Assembly (NCBI GenBank): GCA_910575005.1
Contig: CAJTCL010000025.1
Coordinates: 1 to 59,601, forward strand
Length of the DNA stretch: 59,601 bases
Direction of reading: 5' to 3'
DNA from: Lachnospiraceae bacterium
GTDB lineage: Bacteria; Bacillota; Clostridia; Lachnospirales; Lachnospiraceae
Made by a program: the position numbers and the translations under genes
The notes under the pieces: model-generated
Seen by the model: only the letters and a program-made list of their open reading frames with translations
Told to the model about the DNA's origin: nothing
Databases searched by the model: none
Shown here: positions 1 through 8,786 of the stretch, one piece after another
How positions within the stretch are numbered: position 1 is the stretch's first letter
How the letters are laid out: every line of letters begins with the position of its first letter

Positions 1-67
1 TAGGGCAGAGGTGGAAGTACAGCAATGTATGGAGCTGACTGTTACTAATCGGTCGAGGGCTTGACCT
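1..67 (+). rRNA. 23S ribosomal RNA, 3' end (partial)
   Basis: The first 65 or so bases match the conserved end of bacterial 23S rRNA, including the ACTAATCGGTCGAGGGCTTGACC tail region (about positions 44-66). The gene runs in from the left edge. No 5S gene is visible in the roughly 90 bp before the first tRNA, nor later in the window. The exact 3' end is approximate. Confidence 0.9.
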
Positions 68-155
68 CACTTTTCGGTTCTTCTGTGTGAATTTTTTAGG
101 GTATTGTAAATTTTTCCTTTACAAAGTATGGAAGATTTGTTATACTTCTATAAAT

Positions 156-229
156 GGCCTAGTGGCTCAGTTGGTTAGAGCGCCGCCCTGTCACGGCGGA
201 GGTCGAGGGTTCGAGTCCCTTCTGGGTCG
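156..229 (+). tRNA. tRNA-Asp (GTC)
   Basis: A cloverleaf of 74 nt with acceptor GGCCTAG pairing with CTGGGTC (two G-U pairs), anticodon GTC at 190-192 between CCGCC and GGCGG stems, and a GGTTCGAGTCC T-arm. CCA is not encoded. It is the first of six tRNAs after the 23S gene. Confidence 0.96.
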
Positions 230-237
230 TTAAATAT

Positions 238-310
238 GGGATCTTAGCTCAGCTGGGAGAGCATCTGCCTTACAAGCAGAGGGTCACAGGTTCGAGCCCT
301 GTAGGTCCCA
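238..310 (+). tRNA. tRNA-Val (TAC)
   Basis: A 73-nt cloverleaf with acceptor GGGATCT/AGGTCCC, anticodon TAC at 271-273 in the loop CTTACAA, and a standard T-arm. CCA is not encoded. It lies 8 bp after tRNA-Asp. Confidence 0.96.
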
Positions 311-318
311 TTTTTAAT

Positions 319-391
319 GCCGATGTGGCTCAATTGGCAGAGCAGCTGATTTGTAATCAGCAGGTTATCGGTTCGAGTCCGATCATCGGCT
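319..391 (+). tRNA. tRNA-Thr (TGT)
   Basis: A 73-nt cloverleaf with acceptor GCCGATG/CATCGGC, anticodon stem GCTGA/TCAGC and loop TTTGTAA giving anticodon TGT at 352-354. CCA is not encoded. Confidence 0.96.
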
Positions 392-417
392 TGTTGGAAA
401 TTATATATTTTCATTAT

Positions 418-499
418 GGATGGATTCCCGAGTGGCCAAAGGGGGCAGACTGTAAATCTGTTGGCACCGCCTTCGAAGGTTCGAATCCTTCTCCATCCA
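418..499 (+). tRNA. tRNA-Tyr (GTA)
   Basis: A class II tRNA of 82 nt with a long variable arm, acceptor GGATGGA/TCCATCC, anticodon GTA at 452-454 and discriminator A. CCA is not encoded. Its T-arm and acceptor tail, with 11 bp of flank, are duplicated immediately downstream (see the repeat at 478-613). Confidence 0.96.
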
Positions 500-613
500 T
501 TTAGGATAAGTAGGAAAACAACCAAAACGGTTCGAATCCTTCTCCATCCATTTAGGATAAGTTAGGAAAGTAACTAAAGCAGTTTGGATCTTTCTTTATC
601 CATTTAAGAATAG
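478..613 (+). repeat. Three tandem copies of the tRNA-Tyr 3' tail
   Basis: The 33 bp at 478-510 (end of tRNA-Tyr plus TTTAGGATAAG) recur without a mismatch at 529-561, a 51-bp period. A third, decayed copy at 581-613 keeps about three quarters of the positions. The spacers (TAGGAAAACAACCAAAA and TTAGGAAAGTAACTAAAGC) are also related, so this looks like tandem duplication of a unit of about 51 bp. The second and third copies lack the 5' half of a tRNA and cannot be functional tRNAs. Confidence 0.9.
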
Positions 614-676
614 ATAAAAAGGGTTAGCAGTATAACAGAATCTTTTTATTTATTCTGACAATTAAATATTTATTAT

Positions 677-750
<74 letters not shown>

Positions 751-758
751 TTTCAATT

Positions 759-831
<73 letters not shown>

Positions 832-833
832 CG

Positions 834-885
834 AATAAACTCTTACAAATACTATGGAGATAGTGTTTGTGAGAGTTTATTTTTT
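834..885 (+). terminator. Rho-independent terminator of the rRNA/tRNA operon
   Basis: A long near-perfect inverted repeat (AATAAACTCTTACAAATACTA against TAGTGTTTGTGAGAGTTTATT) with a 6-nt loop is followed by a run of Ts. It closes the tRNA cluster 3 bp after tRNA-Phe. Confidence 0.9.
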
Positions 886-1201
886 ACCTTATAGGAAATT
901 CCTCTGGATTTCCTATTAAGATAAAAAACAATGATCACAGGGTCTTTCTTCACTTCGTTTCGGTCGTTGCTTAACAAGTGCCACTGGCACTTAGCAACCC
1001 AGCGAAGCGAGGGCACGGCGGCGGAAATGAAATATGTCGCAAAAGTGCCCCGCCGCAGGCAGAGGATCTGTGAGAATGGTATACATGTCAATATTTGTCG
1101 AAAAGTTAATTCTGCTAATCACTAAATTTCCATCACATTTGTATGATAAAATGAACCCGTTTAGGGAAAACTAAAAAAAAGTTTAATGGAAAGGAATAAT
1201 A
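886..1201. repeat. Gene-free stretch with a GC-rich palindromic element
   Basis: There is no credible gene in these 316 bp. A 9-bp inverted repeat (ATAGGAAAT/ATTTCCTAT) lies at 891-916. At 966-998 the palindrome AAGTGCCACTGGCACTT (976-992) sits inside GTTGCT/AGCAAC arms. The flanks (about 950-1075) are unusually GC-rich, with CGAAGCGAG and GGCGGCGG stretches, compared with the AT-rich surroundings. The last 60 bp are AT-rich and hold the likely promoter (ATGATAAAAT around 1143-1152) and the AAAGGA ribosome-binding site of cysD. A mobile palindromic repeat family (REP/MITE-like) is an inference. Confidence 0.6.
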
Positions 1202-2092
1202 ATGACACATTTAGATGAATTAGAGGCAGAAGCCATTTATATTATGAGGGAAGTTGCAGCTACCTGTGAGAAACCTGTGATGTTGTATTCCATAGGAAAA
1301 GACAGTTCTGTAATGCTGCATCTTGCGATAAAAGCTTTCTATCCAGAGAAGCCGCCATTTCCTTTTTTGCATATAGACACTACATGGAAATTTAAAGAAA
1401 TGATAGCATTCAGAGATCGTGTAGCCAAGGAGAAGGGAATTGAGATGCTGGTTTATATCAATGAAGAAGGTGTAAAACAGGGAATTAATCCTTTTGAGCA
1501 TGGTTCAGCCTATACAGATATCATGAAGACACAGGCTTTAAAGCAGGCGCTCACAAAATATGGATTTACGGCGGCATTTGGTGGAGGTAGACGTGATGAG
1601 GAGAAATCTAGAGCCAAGGAACGTATTTTCTCTTTTCGGAATAGTGCGCAGGCATGGGATCCTAAAAATCAGAGACCTGAGATGTGGAAATGTTATAATA
1701 CACAGATTCACAAAGGTGAGAGTATGCGAGTGTTTCCCTTGTCCAATTGGACAGAGAAGGATATTTGGCAATATATTGCAAGAGAAAATATAGAGATTGT
1801 ACCACTTTATTTTGCCGCAGAAAGACCTGTAATATATCGAGATGGAAATATTATTATGGTAGATGATGAGCGTATGTCATTGCTTCCGGGTGAGGAGATA
1901 CAGCATAAAAGCATACGATTCCGTACTTTGGGATGTTATCCGCTTACTGGAGGTTTGGAATCTAAGGCTGCTACATTAGATGAAATTGTTGAAGAGACAT
2001 TGGGTGCGGTATCGTCAGAACGGACAAGCAGGGTTATTGACCAGGAAGCCGCTGGAAGTATGGAGAGACGTAAGAGAGAGGGATATTTTTAA
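1202..2092 (+). CDS. cysD: sulfate adenylyltransferase subunit 2 (CysD)
   Basis: This 296-residue protein is the ATP-binding subunit of ATP sulfurylase, which with the CysN GTPase makes adenosine 5'-phosphosulfate (APS) from sulfate and ATP. The PP-loop SIGKDSSV is at about residues 30-37. Other family features are [31 protein letters not shown] and a C-terminal [10 protein letters not shown] segment. Length is normal for CysD (about 300). An AAGGA ribosome-binding site precedes the ATG. It abuts cysN with no gap (TAAATG), so the two are translationally linked. No sulfate transporter or PAPS reductase lies nearby, so whether the pathway feeds cysteine synthesis or sulfation cannot be decided here. 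Confidence 0.95.
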   Translation: MTHLDELEAEAIYIMREVAATCEKPVMLYSIGKDSSVMLHLAIKAFYPEKPPFPFLHIDTTWKFKEMIAFRDRVAKEKGIEMLVYINEEGVKQGINPFEHGSAYTDIMKTQALKQALTKYGFTAAFGGGRRDEEKSRAKERIFSFRNSAQAWDPKNQRPEMWKCYNTQIHKGESMRVFPLSNWTEKDIWQYIARENIEIVPLYFAAERPVIYRDGNIIMVDDERMSLLPGEEIQHKSIRFRTLGCYPLTGGLESKAATLDEIVEETLGAVSSERTSRVIDQEAAGSMERRKREGYF

Positions 2093-2842
2093 ATGAATGG
2101 ATTATTGAAGTTTATTACATGCGGAAGCGTGGATGATGGGAAATCTACTCTGATTGGACATATGTTATATGATGCAAAATTGCTTTTTGCAGATCAGGAA
2201 CATGCACTGGAGCTGGACAGCAAAGTGGGAAGCAGAGAAGGAAAGATAGATTATTCGCTGTTATTGGACGGACTGATGGCAGAGCGCGAGCAGGGAATTA
2301 CCATTGATGTGGCATATCGTTATTTTACGACGGAAAAGAGAAGTTTTATTGTTGCAGATACTCCAGGACATGAGGAATATACCAGGAATATGGCAGTGGG
2401 AGCTTCTTTTGCTGATCTGGCCGTGATTCTTGTTGATGCATCTTTGGGAATTCAGGTTCAGACTAGACGTCATGTCAGGATCTGTGCATTGATGGGAATA
2501 CGTCATTTTGTTTTTGCTGTAAATAAGATGGATTTGACAAATTATAAGCAGCAGGAATTTAAGAAGATTGAGAAAGAAATTAAGAAACTGGCCATTGATT
2601 TAGAGTTTGAAAATATGATTGTGATACCTGTTTCTGCTACAGAGGGTGACAATGTTACTATAAAGTCCAAAAATATGCCGTGGTATACAGGCGACACGCT
2701 GTTAGGATATTTAGAGAATGTTGATGTAGATCAGGAGACAACAGAAGAAGGTTTTATATTACCAGTACAGAGAGTCTGCAGACCGAATTCTGAGTTTCGA
2801 GGTTTCCAGGGGCAGATTGCCTGTGGAAACATAAAAAAGTGA
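2093..2842 (+). CDS. cysN: sulfate adenylyltransferase subunit 1, GTPase part (CysN, 5' portion before an in-frame TGA)
   Basis: These 249 residues are the GTP-binding part of CysN: G1 GSVDDGKST (11-19), G2 [10 protein letters not shown]3 DTPGHE and G4 NKMD, followed by the start of the EF-Tu-like beta-barrel ([20 protein letters not shown]). The frame ends at TGA 2840-2842 in the middle of domain 2. The same frame continues directly with EEITVLPSREKVV and the rest of CysN fused to CysC, so the stop interrupts what would be a CysNC protein of about 608 residues. The stop follows an A6 run (ATAAAAAAGTGA). A split gene, a nonsense mutation or a sequence error are all possible. Confidence 0.85.
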   Translation: MNGLLKFITCGSVDDGKSTLIGHMLYDAKLLFADQEHALELDSKVGSREGKIDYSLLLDGLMAEREQGITIDVAYRYFTTEKRSFIVADTPGHEEYTRNMAVGASFADLAVILVDASLGIQVQTRRHVRICALMGIRHFVFAVNKMDLTNYKQQEFKKIEKEIKKLAIDLEFENMIVIPVSATEGDNVTIKSKNMPWYTGDTLLGYLENVDVDQETTEEGFILPVQRVCRPNSEFRGFQGQIACGNIKK

Positions 2843-2896
2843 GAGGAGATCACAGTTCTTCCTAGTCGAGAGAAAGTAGTAGTTCAGTCGATTTTT

Positions 2897-3919
2897 GTGG
2901 CTGAAAAAGAAGCAGAGCAGGCGGAGAAGGGGCAAGCTGTGACAATTTCTCTGAATCGAGAAGTTGATGTTTCCCGTGGCTGTGTTTTTGTGAATGGTAC
3001 AGAATTAACCGTTAGTAACATGTTTACAGCGGCTATTCTCTGGATGGATGATTTGGAATTAAAACAGGGAAAAAATTATTGGATTCAAATCGGCACCAAA
3101 ATGCTTCCAGCGTCCATTATGAACATTAAATATCGCATTGATATTGGCACAGGAGAGCATATTGCAGCTACTAAGCTGTATAAGAATGAAATTGCTGTTT
3201 GTGATATTGTCTTATCAAGTGAAGCAGTTTACTCAAAATTTGAGGATCATAGGGAGATGGGCAGTTTTATCCTGATTGATCGTGTTACAAATATGACATC
3301 AGCATGTGGAGTGGTGGAGCATTCACTGAGAAGATCAGAGAATATTGTATGGCAGAAATTGGATATTACTCGTCAGGCACGTGCAGAAAAGATGGAACAA
3401 AAACCGGTAACATTGTGGTTTACAGGACTTTCTGGAGCGGGAAAGTCTGCATTGGCAAATGAAATTGAGAAACGTCTCAGTGTCAGCGGCAAATATACCA
3501 TGCTTTTAGATGGTGATAATATCCGCATGGGACTGAACAAAGATCTTGGATTTGAACCAGAAGACCGCATTGAGAACATCAGAAGAATTGCGGAAGTAGC
3601 AAAATTGATGAATGATGCTGGACTGATCGTGCTTACTTCTTTTATTGCCCCGTTTATCAGCGACAGACGTCAGGCAAGGGATATTATTGGAGCTGATAGT
3701 TTTATTGAGATTTACGTTAGTACGCCTTTGGAAGAATGTGAGCGCAGAGACGTGAAGGGCTTGTATCAGAAAGCCAGAGAAGGGAAAATTCCAAACTTTA
3801 CAGGTATCTCAAGTCCATATGAAGTGCCAGAGGAGGCCGATGTCATTATAGATACTTCTGAGCATTCACTTCAGGAATCTGTTGATTTGGTACTCAAGGC
3901 ATTAGAGGATAGAATGTGA
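2897..3919 (+). CDS. cysC: CysN C-terminal domains fused to adenylylsulfate kinase (CysC)
   Basis: These 340 residues are in the same frame as the upstream cysN part, 54 bp after its stop. Residues 1-165 are the CysN beta-barrel domains 2-3 (GQAVTISLNREVDVSRGCVF, then HREMGSFILIDRVTNMTSACG). Residues about 169-340 are APS kinase, which phosphorylates APS to PAPS: Walker A GLSGAGKS (177-184), LLDGDNIRMGLN and FIAPFISDR (FISPFRSDR is commoner). The start is uncertain. GTG 2897 is the first standard start codon; a GAGAGGAG just after the TGA could drive reinitiation. It overlaps cysQ (TGATG). APS kinase alone could still be active if translated. Confidence 0.8.
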   Translation: MAEKEAEQAEKGQAVTISLNREVDVSRGCVFVNGTELTVSNMFTAAILWMDDLELKQGKNYWIQIGTKMLPASIMNIKYRIDIGTGEHIAATKLYKNEIAVCDIVLSSEAVYSKFEDHREMGSFILIDRVTNMTSACGVVEHSLRRSENIVWQKLDITRQARAEKMEQKPVTLWFTGLSGAGKSALANEIEKRLSVSGKYTMLLDGDNIRMGLNKDLGFEPEDRIENIRRIAEVAKLMNDAGLIVLTSFIAPFISDRRQARDIIGADSFIEIYVSTPLEECERRDVKGLYQKAREGKIPNFTGISSPYEVPEEADVIIDTSEHSLQESVDLVLKALEDRM

Positions 3920-4707
3920 TGAAGTGGGAAAAAGAACTTGAAGCTGCAAAATGTGCGGCTGTGGAAGCAGGCAAGGCAATTATGGATATCTATCAGGGTG
4001 CTGATCAGACATTGGTTGAATATAAGGCTGATCAATCCCCTTTAACAATAGCTGACCAAGCAGCTAATAAAATTATTGTCGATTTTTTGAGAAAGACTTT
4101 TCCTCAGTATGCAATTTTGTCAGAGGAAGAGAAGGATCAGAAATCAAGATTGGAGAATGATTATTGTTTTGTTGTGGATCCTTTGGATGGAACGAAAGAA
4201 TTTCTGAAAAGAAATGGTCAGTTTACCGTAAATATTGCGCTGGCTTATAAACATGAATCTGTAATGGGAGTTATATATGTACCAGTTACTGGAGATTTGT
4301 ATTATGCTGCAAAGGAGTCAGGTGCTTTTGTAGAGCGTGCAAAAGGGCAGAGAACAAAATTATGCGTATCTGATCATACTGATATCTCCTCACTTCGTGT
4401 GGTAATGAGTAATTCCCACGGATGTGCAGAAATGGATGCTCTGATAGAGAAATATCATCTTTCTAATTTCGTAAAAGTTGGCAGTTCTCTGAAGGGTTGT
4501 ATGGTGGCAAGCGCAGAGGCCGATGTCTATTATCGTTTTAATCCCACAATGGAGTGGGATACCGCGGCGATGCAGTGTATTGTTGAGGAGGCTGGTGCAG
4601 TATTTCGGCAGATGGACGGTTCCATTATGACATACAATAGAGAAGATAGTCTAAATTCTAAAGGGTTTTATATCATTAATCGAATGGAAAATCTGTTGCT
4701 TTTATAA
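3919..4707 (+). CDS. cysQ: 3'(2'),5'-bisphosphate nucleotidase (CysQ)
   Basis: This 262-residue protein belongs to the inositol monophosphatase/FBPase superfamily. The metal-binding motifs are EEEKD (about 70) and DPLDGTKEF, with the C-terminal EWDTAA. CysQ degrades 3'-phosphoadenosine 5'-phosphate, the by-product of PAPS use, which fits its place after cysDNC. The ATG at 3919 overlaps the preceding stop (TGATG), a typical translational coupling. A GTG one codon upstream is in frame but less likely. Confidence 0.92.
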   Translation: MKWEKELEAAKCAAVEAGKAIMDIYQGADQTLVEYKADQSPLTIADQAANKIIVDFLRKTFPQYAILSEEEKDQKSRLENDYCFVVDPLDGTKEFLKRNGQFTVNIALAYKHESVMGVIYVPVTGDLYYAAKESGAFVERAKGQRTKLCVSDHTDISSLRVVMSNSHGCAEMDALIEKYHLSNFVKVGSSLKGCMVASAEADVYYRFNPTMEWDTAAMQCIVEEAGAVFRQMDGSIMTYNREDSLNSKGFYIINRMENLLLL

Positions 4708-4734
4708 AGTATTATCAGATAAATTTCAAGAATA

Positions 4735-4777
4735 AAAGAGTGCCCGATCGCAATATTTACGGTTGGGCGCCCTTTTT
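4735..4777 (+). terminator. Terminator after cysQ, probably bidirectional
   Basis: GCCCGATCG pairs with CGGTTGGGC around a 9-nt loop, followed by CCTTTTTATA. The convergent DUF1877 gene ends just downstream, so the hairpin may serve both strands. Confidence 0.8.
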
Positions 4778-4782
4778 ATATA

Positions 4783-5271
4783 TCAGCCAATAAAGGTAAT
4801 TACATTCTGTCGTTCCTTGGCAGCTTCTGCAATAAATGTTTTCAAGCTATTAAAATATTCCCATACATATGTGTAAAAGTCATTCTCATCCTCACCATCT
4901 ATAATGGGATAGATTTCATTGGTTATCATATTGTCAAAATCAAATTTATTCCGAAACATAGCCTCATCCCATGTATTTAAGGCTTCCGCTATCTGTGCCA
5001 CCAAATTTTTATTCAAAAGCAGAGCAGGCCCATAGCCCAAATCCTCTTCATTGACAGGCGATCCACCTAAAACTAGTTGGCTTAAAACATTATCGTCATC
5101 GCTTTCATATGCGTTTCCAGACAATATAAAATGGATTGCGTGCCAGGTTTTATCAACGTCAATCATATTTTCACTGTATGCATCATCAAAAATAATTTCC
5201 CCTGGATCTCCCTGGGTCATTTTTTCTACTAGTTCGTCATCTGCTTTTAAAAAGTAACCAATCATACTCAT
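4783..5271 (-). CDS. DUF1877 (YfbM-like) family protein
   Basis: This 162-residue acidic cytoplasmic protein starts MSMIGYFLKADDELVEKM, the usual opening of DUF1877/YfbM proteins, and contains DVDKTWHAIHFIL and LNTWDEAMFRNKFD. The function of the family is not established. An ATG seven codons further upstream is in frame, but its codons overlap the Shine-Dalgarno sequence GGAAGGAGC that is properly spaced before the ATG at 5271, so the shorter start was chosen. It is monocistronic. Confidence 0.85.
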   Translation of the reverse strand: MSMIGYFLKADDELVEKMTQGDPGEIIFDDAYSENMIDVDKTWHAIHFILSGNAYESDDDNVLSQLVLGGSPVNEEDLGYGPALLLNKNLVAQIAEALNTWDEAMFRNKFDFDNMITNEIYPIIDGEDENDFYTYVWEYFNSLKTFIAEAAKERQNVITFIG

Positions 5272-5498
5272 ATAGCTTTGCTCCTTCCACAATATATTTT
5301 AAATACATTATACTGTGCACAGAGGAAAAGTACAAGAAGAATAAAAATTGGCATCTATACCTTATAATTTATGTCAGTGTGACATCCTCTCTTTTGGGGG
5401 TGTCAGTCGCTTCGTTCAGCATCCTTCCTCCCGCCATCTATGACATTCTATCTTTTGAAGCTGTCACAAAAAGCAAATAAAAAAGGAAATTTAAATAT

Positions 5499-5645
5499 TT
5501 AAGAATTTTCGATTAAAAGGCGCTCTAACATATGGCTTAACAGCAGCAAGTCAGAAGCCAGTATTTCTATTTCTTCTTTATCTATACATTCAAAGATTTG
5601 ACAGGCAATTGTGGACAGTACATAGAGGTTGGTACAATGATTCAT
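5499..5645 (-). CDS. small DUF6774-like protein
   Basis: A 48-residue frame reads MNHCTNLYVLSTIACQIFEC, then IDKEEIEILASDLLLLSHML and a short tail. It resembles the very small DUF6774 proteins common in Lachnospiraceae (alternating hydrophobic residues, a Cys about every five residues, a conserved D/E-E-(I/L)-x-x-L segment). The function is unknown. The ribosome-binding site is weak (GGTG), so expression is not certain. The next gene on the same strand begins about 560 bp away, so it appears to stand alone. Confidence 0.6.
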   Translation of the reverse strand: MNHCTNLYVLSTIACQIFECIDKEEIEILASDLLLLSHMLERLLIENS

Positions 5646-5719
5646 AAGGACACCGAAAGATTTTTTTATATCCTATGCTTGCAGGAATGAAAGTTTCCAA
5701 TTATAGAAAACAAAATATT

Positions 5720-6205
5720 TTAAGTTTGACTGCACAGAACAATGATTCGTCTGGGAGTCGTCTGTGGGGGAATACTTCTGGTGGTTGTAGTATAATATAC
5801 AAGCAAAAAATTTCCACCTGGGGAACAGGAGTAGCGCTGGCCATTCAGTGTGAGGATTTCTGTGCTGCGGTTGAGATTTAATCGCAATGAATTGTCAGCG
5901 GCAGTCAGATCTCTGCGGAAGAAATTTAACATCACAGTTTCCTCATTTCGCAGTGGAGCGATGATTTCTGCCTGATACTGAGGAGGATAAATCAGGGGTA
6001 CAGGACGGCTGGAATCATAGAAGGCAGCCACAGGCATACCTGTGCGCAGCCTTGTACTTCCGACAACTACAGTATTGGGGGATAGCAAAAAGTTATTAAT
6101 ACCACCAGGAGTACTGACGGTGATCATCTGATTACAGCAGTCTCTTGGTGTCTGTGAAATATTTTGAATGATGCCGATTACGGGCAAGAGTGATTGATAA
6201 TTCAT
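5720..6205 (-). CDS. conserved hypothetical protein, beta-rich
   Basis: This 161-residue protein has no signal peptide and no membrane segment. The sequence is mostly short beta-prone stretches: CCNQMITVSTPGG, TVVVGSTRLRTGMPVAAFYD, PLIYPPQYQAEIIAPL and a C-terminal NFLLVYYTTTTRSIPPQTTP. The pattern suggests a small barrel (OB-like), but this is inference. I recall similar proteins, always unnamed, in clostridial genomes. A Cys pair (CC) near residue 23 and a final Cys are the only notable residues. The function is unknown. Confidence 0.7.
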   Translation of the reverse strand: MNYQSLLPVIGIIQNISQTPRDCCNQMITVSTPGGINNFLLSPNTVVVGSTRLRTGMPVAAFYDSSRPVPLIYPPQYQAEIIAPLRNEETVMLNFFRRDLTAADNSLRLNLNRSTEILTLNGQRYSCSPGGNFLLVYYTTTTRSIPPQTTPRRIIVLCSQT

Positions 6206-6324
6206 GTATTAGTTCCTTTAGCTTTTATTTGTTAGCATATGCGCAGAAAAGAAAAATGATAGTGATGGCCTTTTTTGTTTGTTATGCCATGAAAAGGAAA
6301 ATGTGGTTGGCCATTCTGTTAATG

Positions 6325-6837
6325 TTATATGTCAGATGGTGGTAGAAAAATTCCCAGTGCAGGAGGAGAGAAGGTAAATAAAACAAAGGCGGCGAACAAC
6401 AAAAGCGTGAAAAGTTTTGGCAGTAATGGATTTTTTTGCGCTTGACAGCGGGAGGCAATCAAATAGATTACAGTATAGGCAATGATTACACTGATATAGA
6501 AAGTTAGAATATCCAAAACCATATAATTATCCCCTAAGATGCCAGTGTAAGTATAAAAAATTACTGGAATGGCAAGAGTTCCTATTAGAATCCCAATGGG
6601 ATAAGCATAAGAGATACAGGGATAATCTGTTTTTAAGAATAATTGTGCTAAAATTCCATAGAAAAACATCGGGAAAAATAAAAGCTTCATATGTTCCCAG
6701 GTGGATTCATTTACAGGACTGAATAATCCTACAAAATAGTTTTCCTGCGACCATTCATAAGTAAAGTGTAACAGGGTACCAATGACAGAAGTAAAAAGAA
6801 TGCCAGTAATGATGAAAAACAACAATTTTTTGTTCAT
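6325..6837 (-). CDS. DUF6512 family membrane protein
   Basis: This protein of about 170 residues has five or six hydrophobic segments and the family signature LFSPVNESTWEHMKLLFFPM near residue 40. It is expected to be in the cytoplasmic membrane; the function is unknown. The ATG at 6837 (MNKKLLFF) was chosen over a TTG four codons upstream because it gives the usual short positively charged N-terminus. It ends with a proline-rich tail (SPPALGIFLPPSDI). Confidence 0.8.
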   Translation of the reverse strand: MNKKLLFFIITGILFTSVIGTLLHFTYEWSQENYFVGLFSPVNESTWEHMKLLFFPMFFYGILAQLFLKTDYPCISYAYPIGILIGTLAIPVIFYTYTGILGDNYMVLDILTFYISVIIAYTVIYLIASRCQAQKNPLLPKLFTLLLFAAFVLFTFSPPALGIFLPPSDI

Positions 6838-8480
<1,643 letters not shown>

Positions 8481-8498
8481 TAACTCCCTAATTGCCGG

Positions 8499-8545
8499 AA
8501 AACTCCTGCAAATGGCAGAGATTGCTGTCTTGCAGGAGTTTTTTA
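8499..8545 (+). terminator. Terminator of gdhA
   Basis: AAAACTCCTGCAA pairs with TTGCAGGAGTTTT and is followed by TTTTAT, 19 bp after the gdhA stop. Confidence 0.9.
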
Positions 8546-8552
8546 TATATTT

Positions 8553-8714
8553 TGATCAAGGTGTCAAAAGGTCTGAATTTCCCTTGCAGGCCAATTTGTC
8601 CAATCTTGCACTTCAATATCTATCAACGATGCGCCGCATCGCCTCAAGATATTGTAGCACAATCTTGAAAAAATTTGCTCTGCAATGAAAATGGACCCTT
8701 TGACACCTTAATCA
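8553..8714. repeat. 162-bp symmetrical palindromic element (MITE-like)
   Basis: The ends TGATCAAGGTGTCAAAAGGTC (8553-8573) and GACCCTTTGACACCTTAATCA (8694-8714) are inverted copies with few mismatches. Inner inverted segments (TTGCAGGCCAATTT/AAATTTGCTCTGCAA and CAATATCT/AGATATTG) continue to a central GATGCGCCGCATC (8628-8640). The centre of that core coincides with the centre of the whole element. The DNA could fold into one long hairpin. It has no coding capacity and lies between the gdhA terminator and putP. Confidence 0.75.
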
Positions 8715-8786
8715 TATTAGGAAAGTCTATCAATTTTCTTGATATATAAGTATTGTGAGACACTTGTGCGAAAGGAGGAAGTTTTA

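Noticed and set aside
244-525. Minus-strand 93-codon frame over the tRNA genes
   Set aside because: It is entirely antisense to four tRNAs; the apparent protein is a typical tRNA shadow.
478-613. Integrated element or prophage at tRNA-Tyr
   Set aside because: No integrase, excisionase or phage gene occurs near the repeated tRNA tails; at most they are scars.
931-1125. 64-codon plus-strand frame in the GC-rich palindromic element
   Set aside because: It consists of palindromic repeat sequence, has no ribosome-binding site and no protein-like composition.
2832-2865. A AAA AAG slippery heptamer before the cysN stop as a programmed -1 frameshift giving a fusion protein
   Set aside because: The -1 frame ends at TAG 2863-2865 after eight codons, and a shift in the other direction also meets a stop. 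The downstream part is in the original frame, so frameshifting cannot join the halves.
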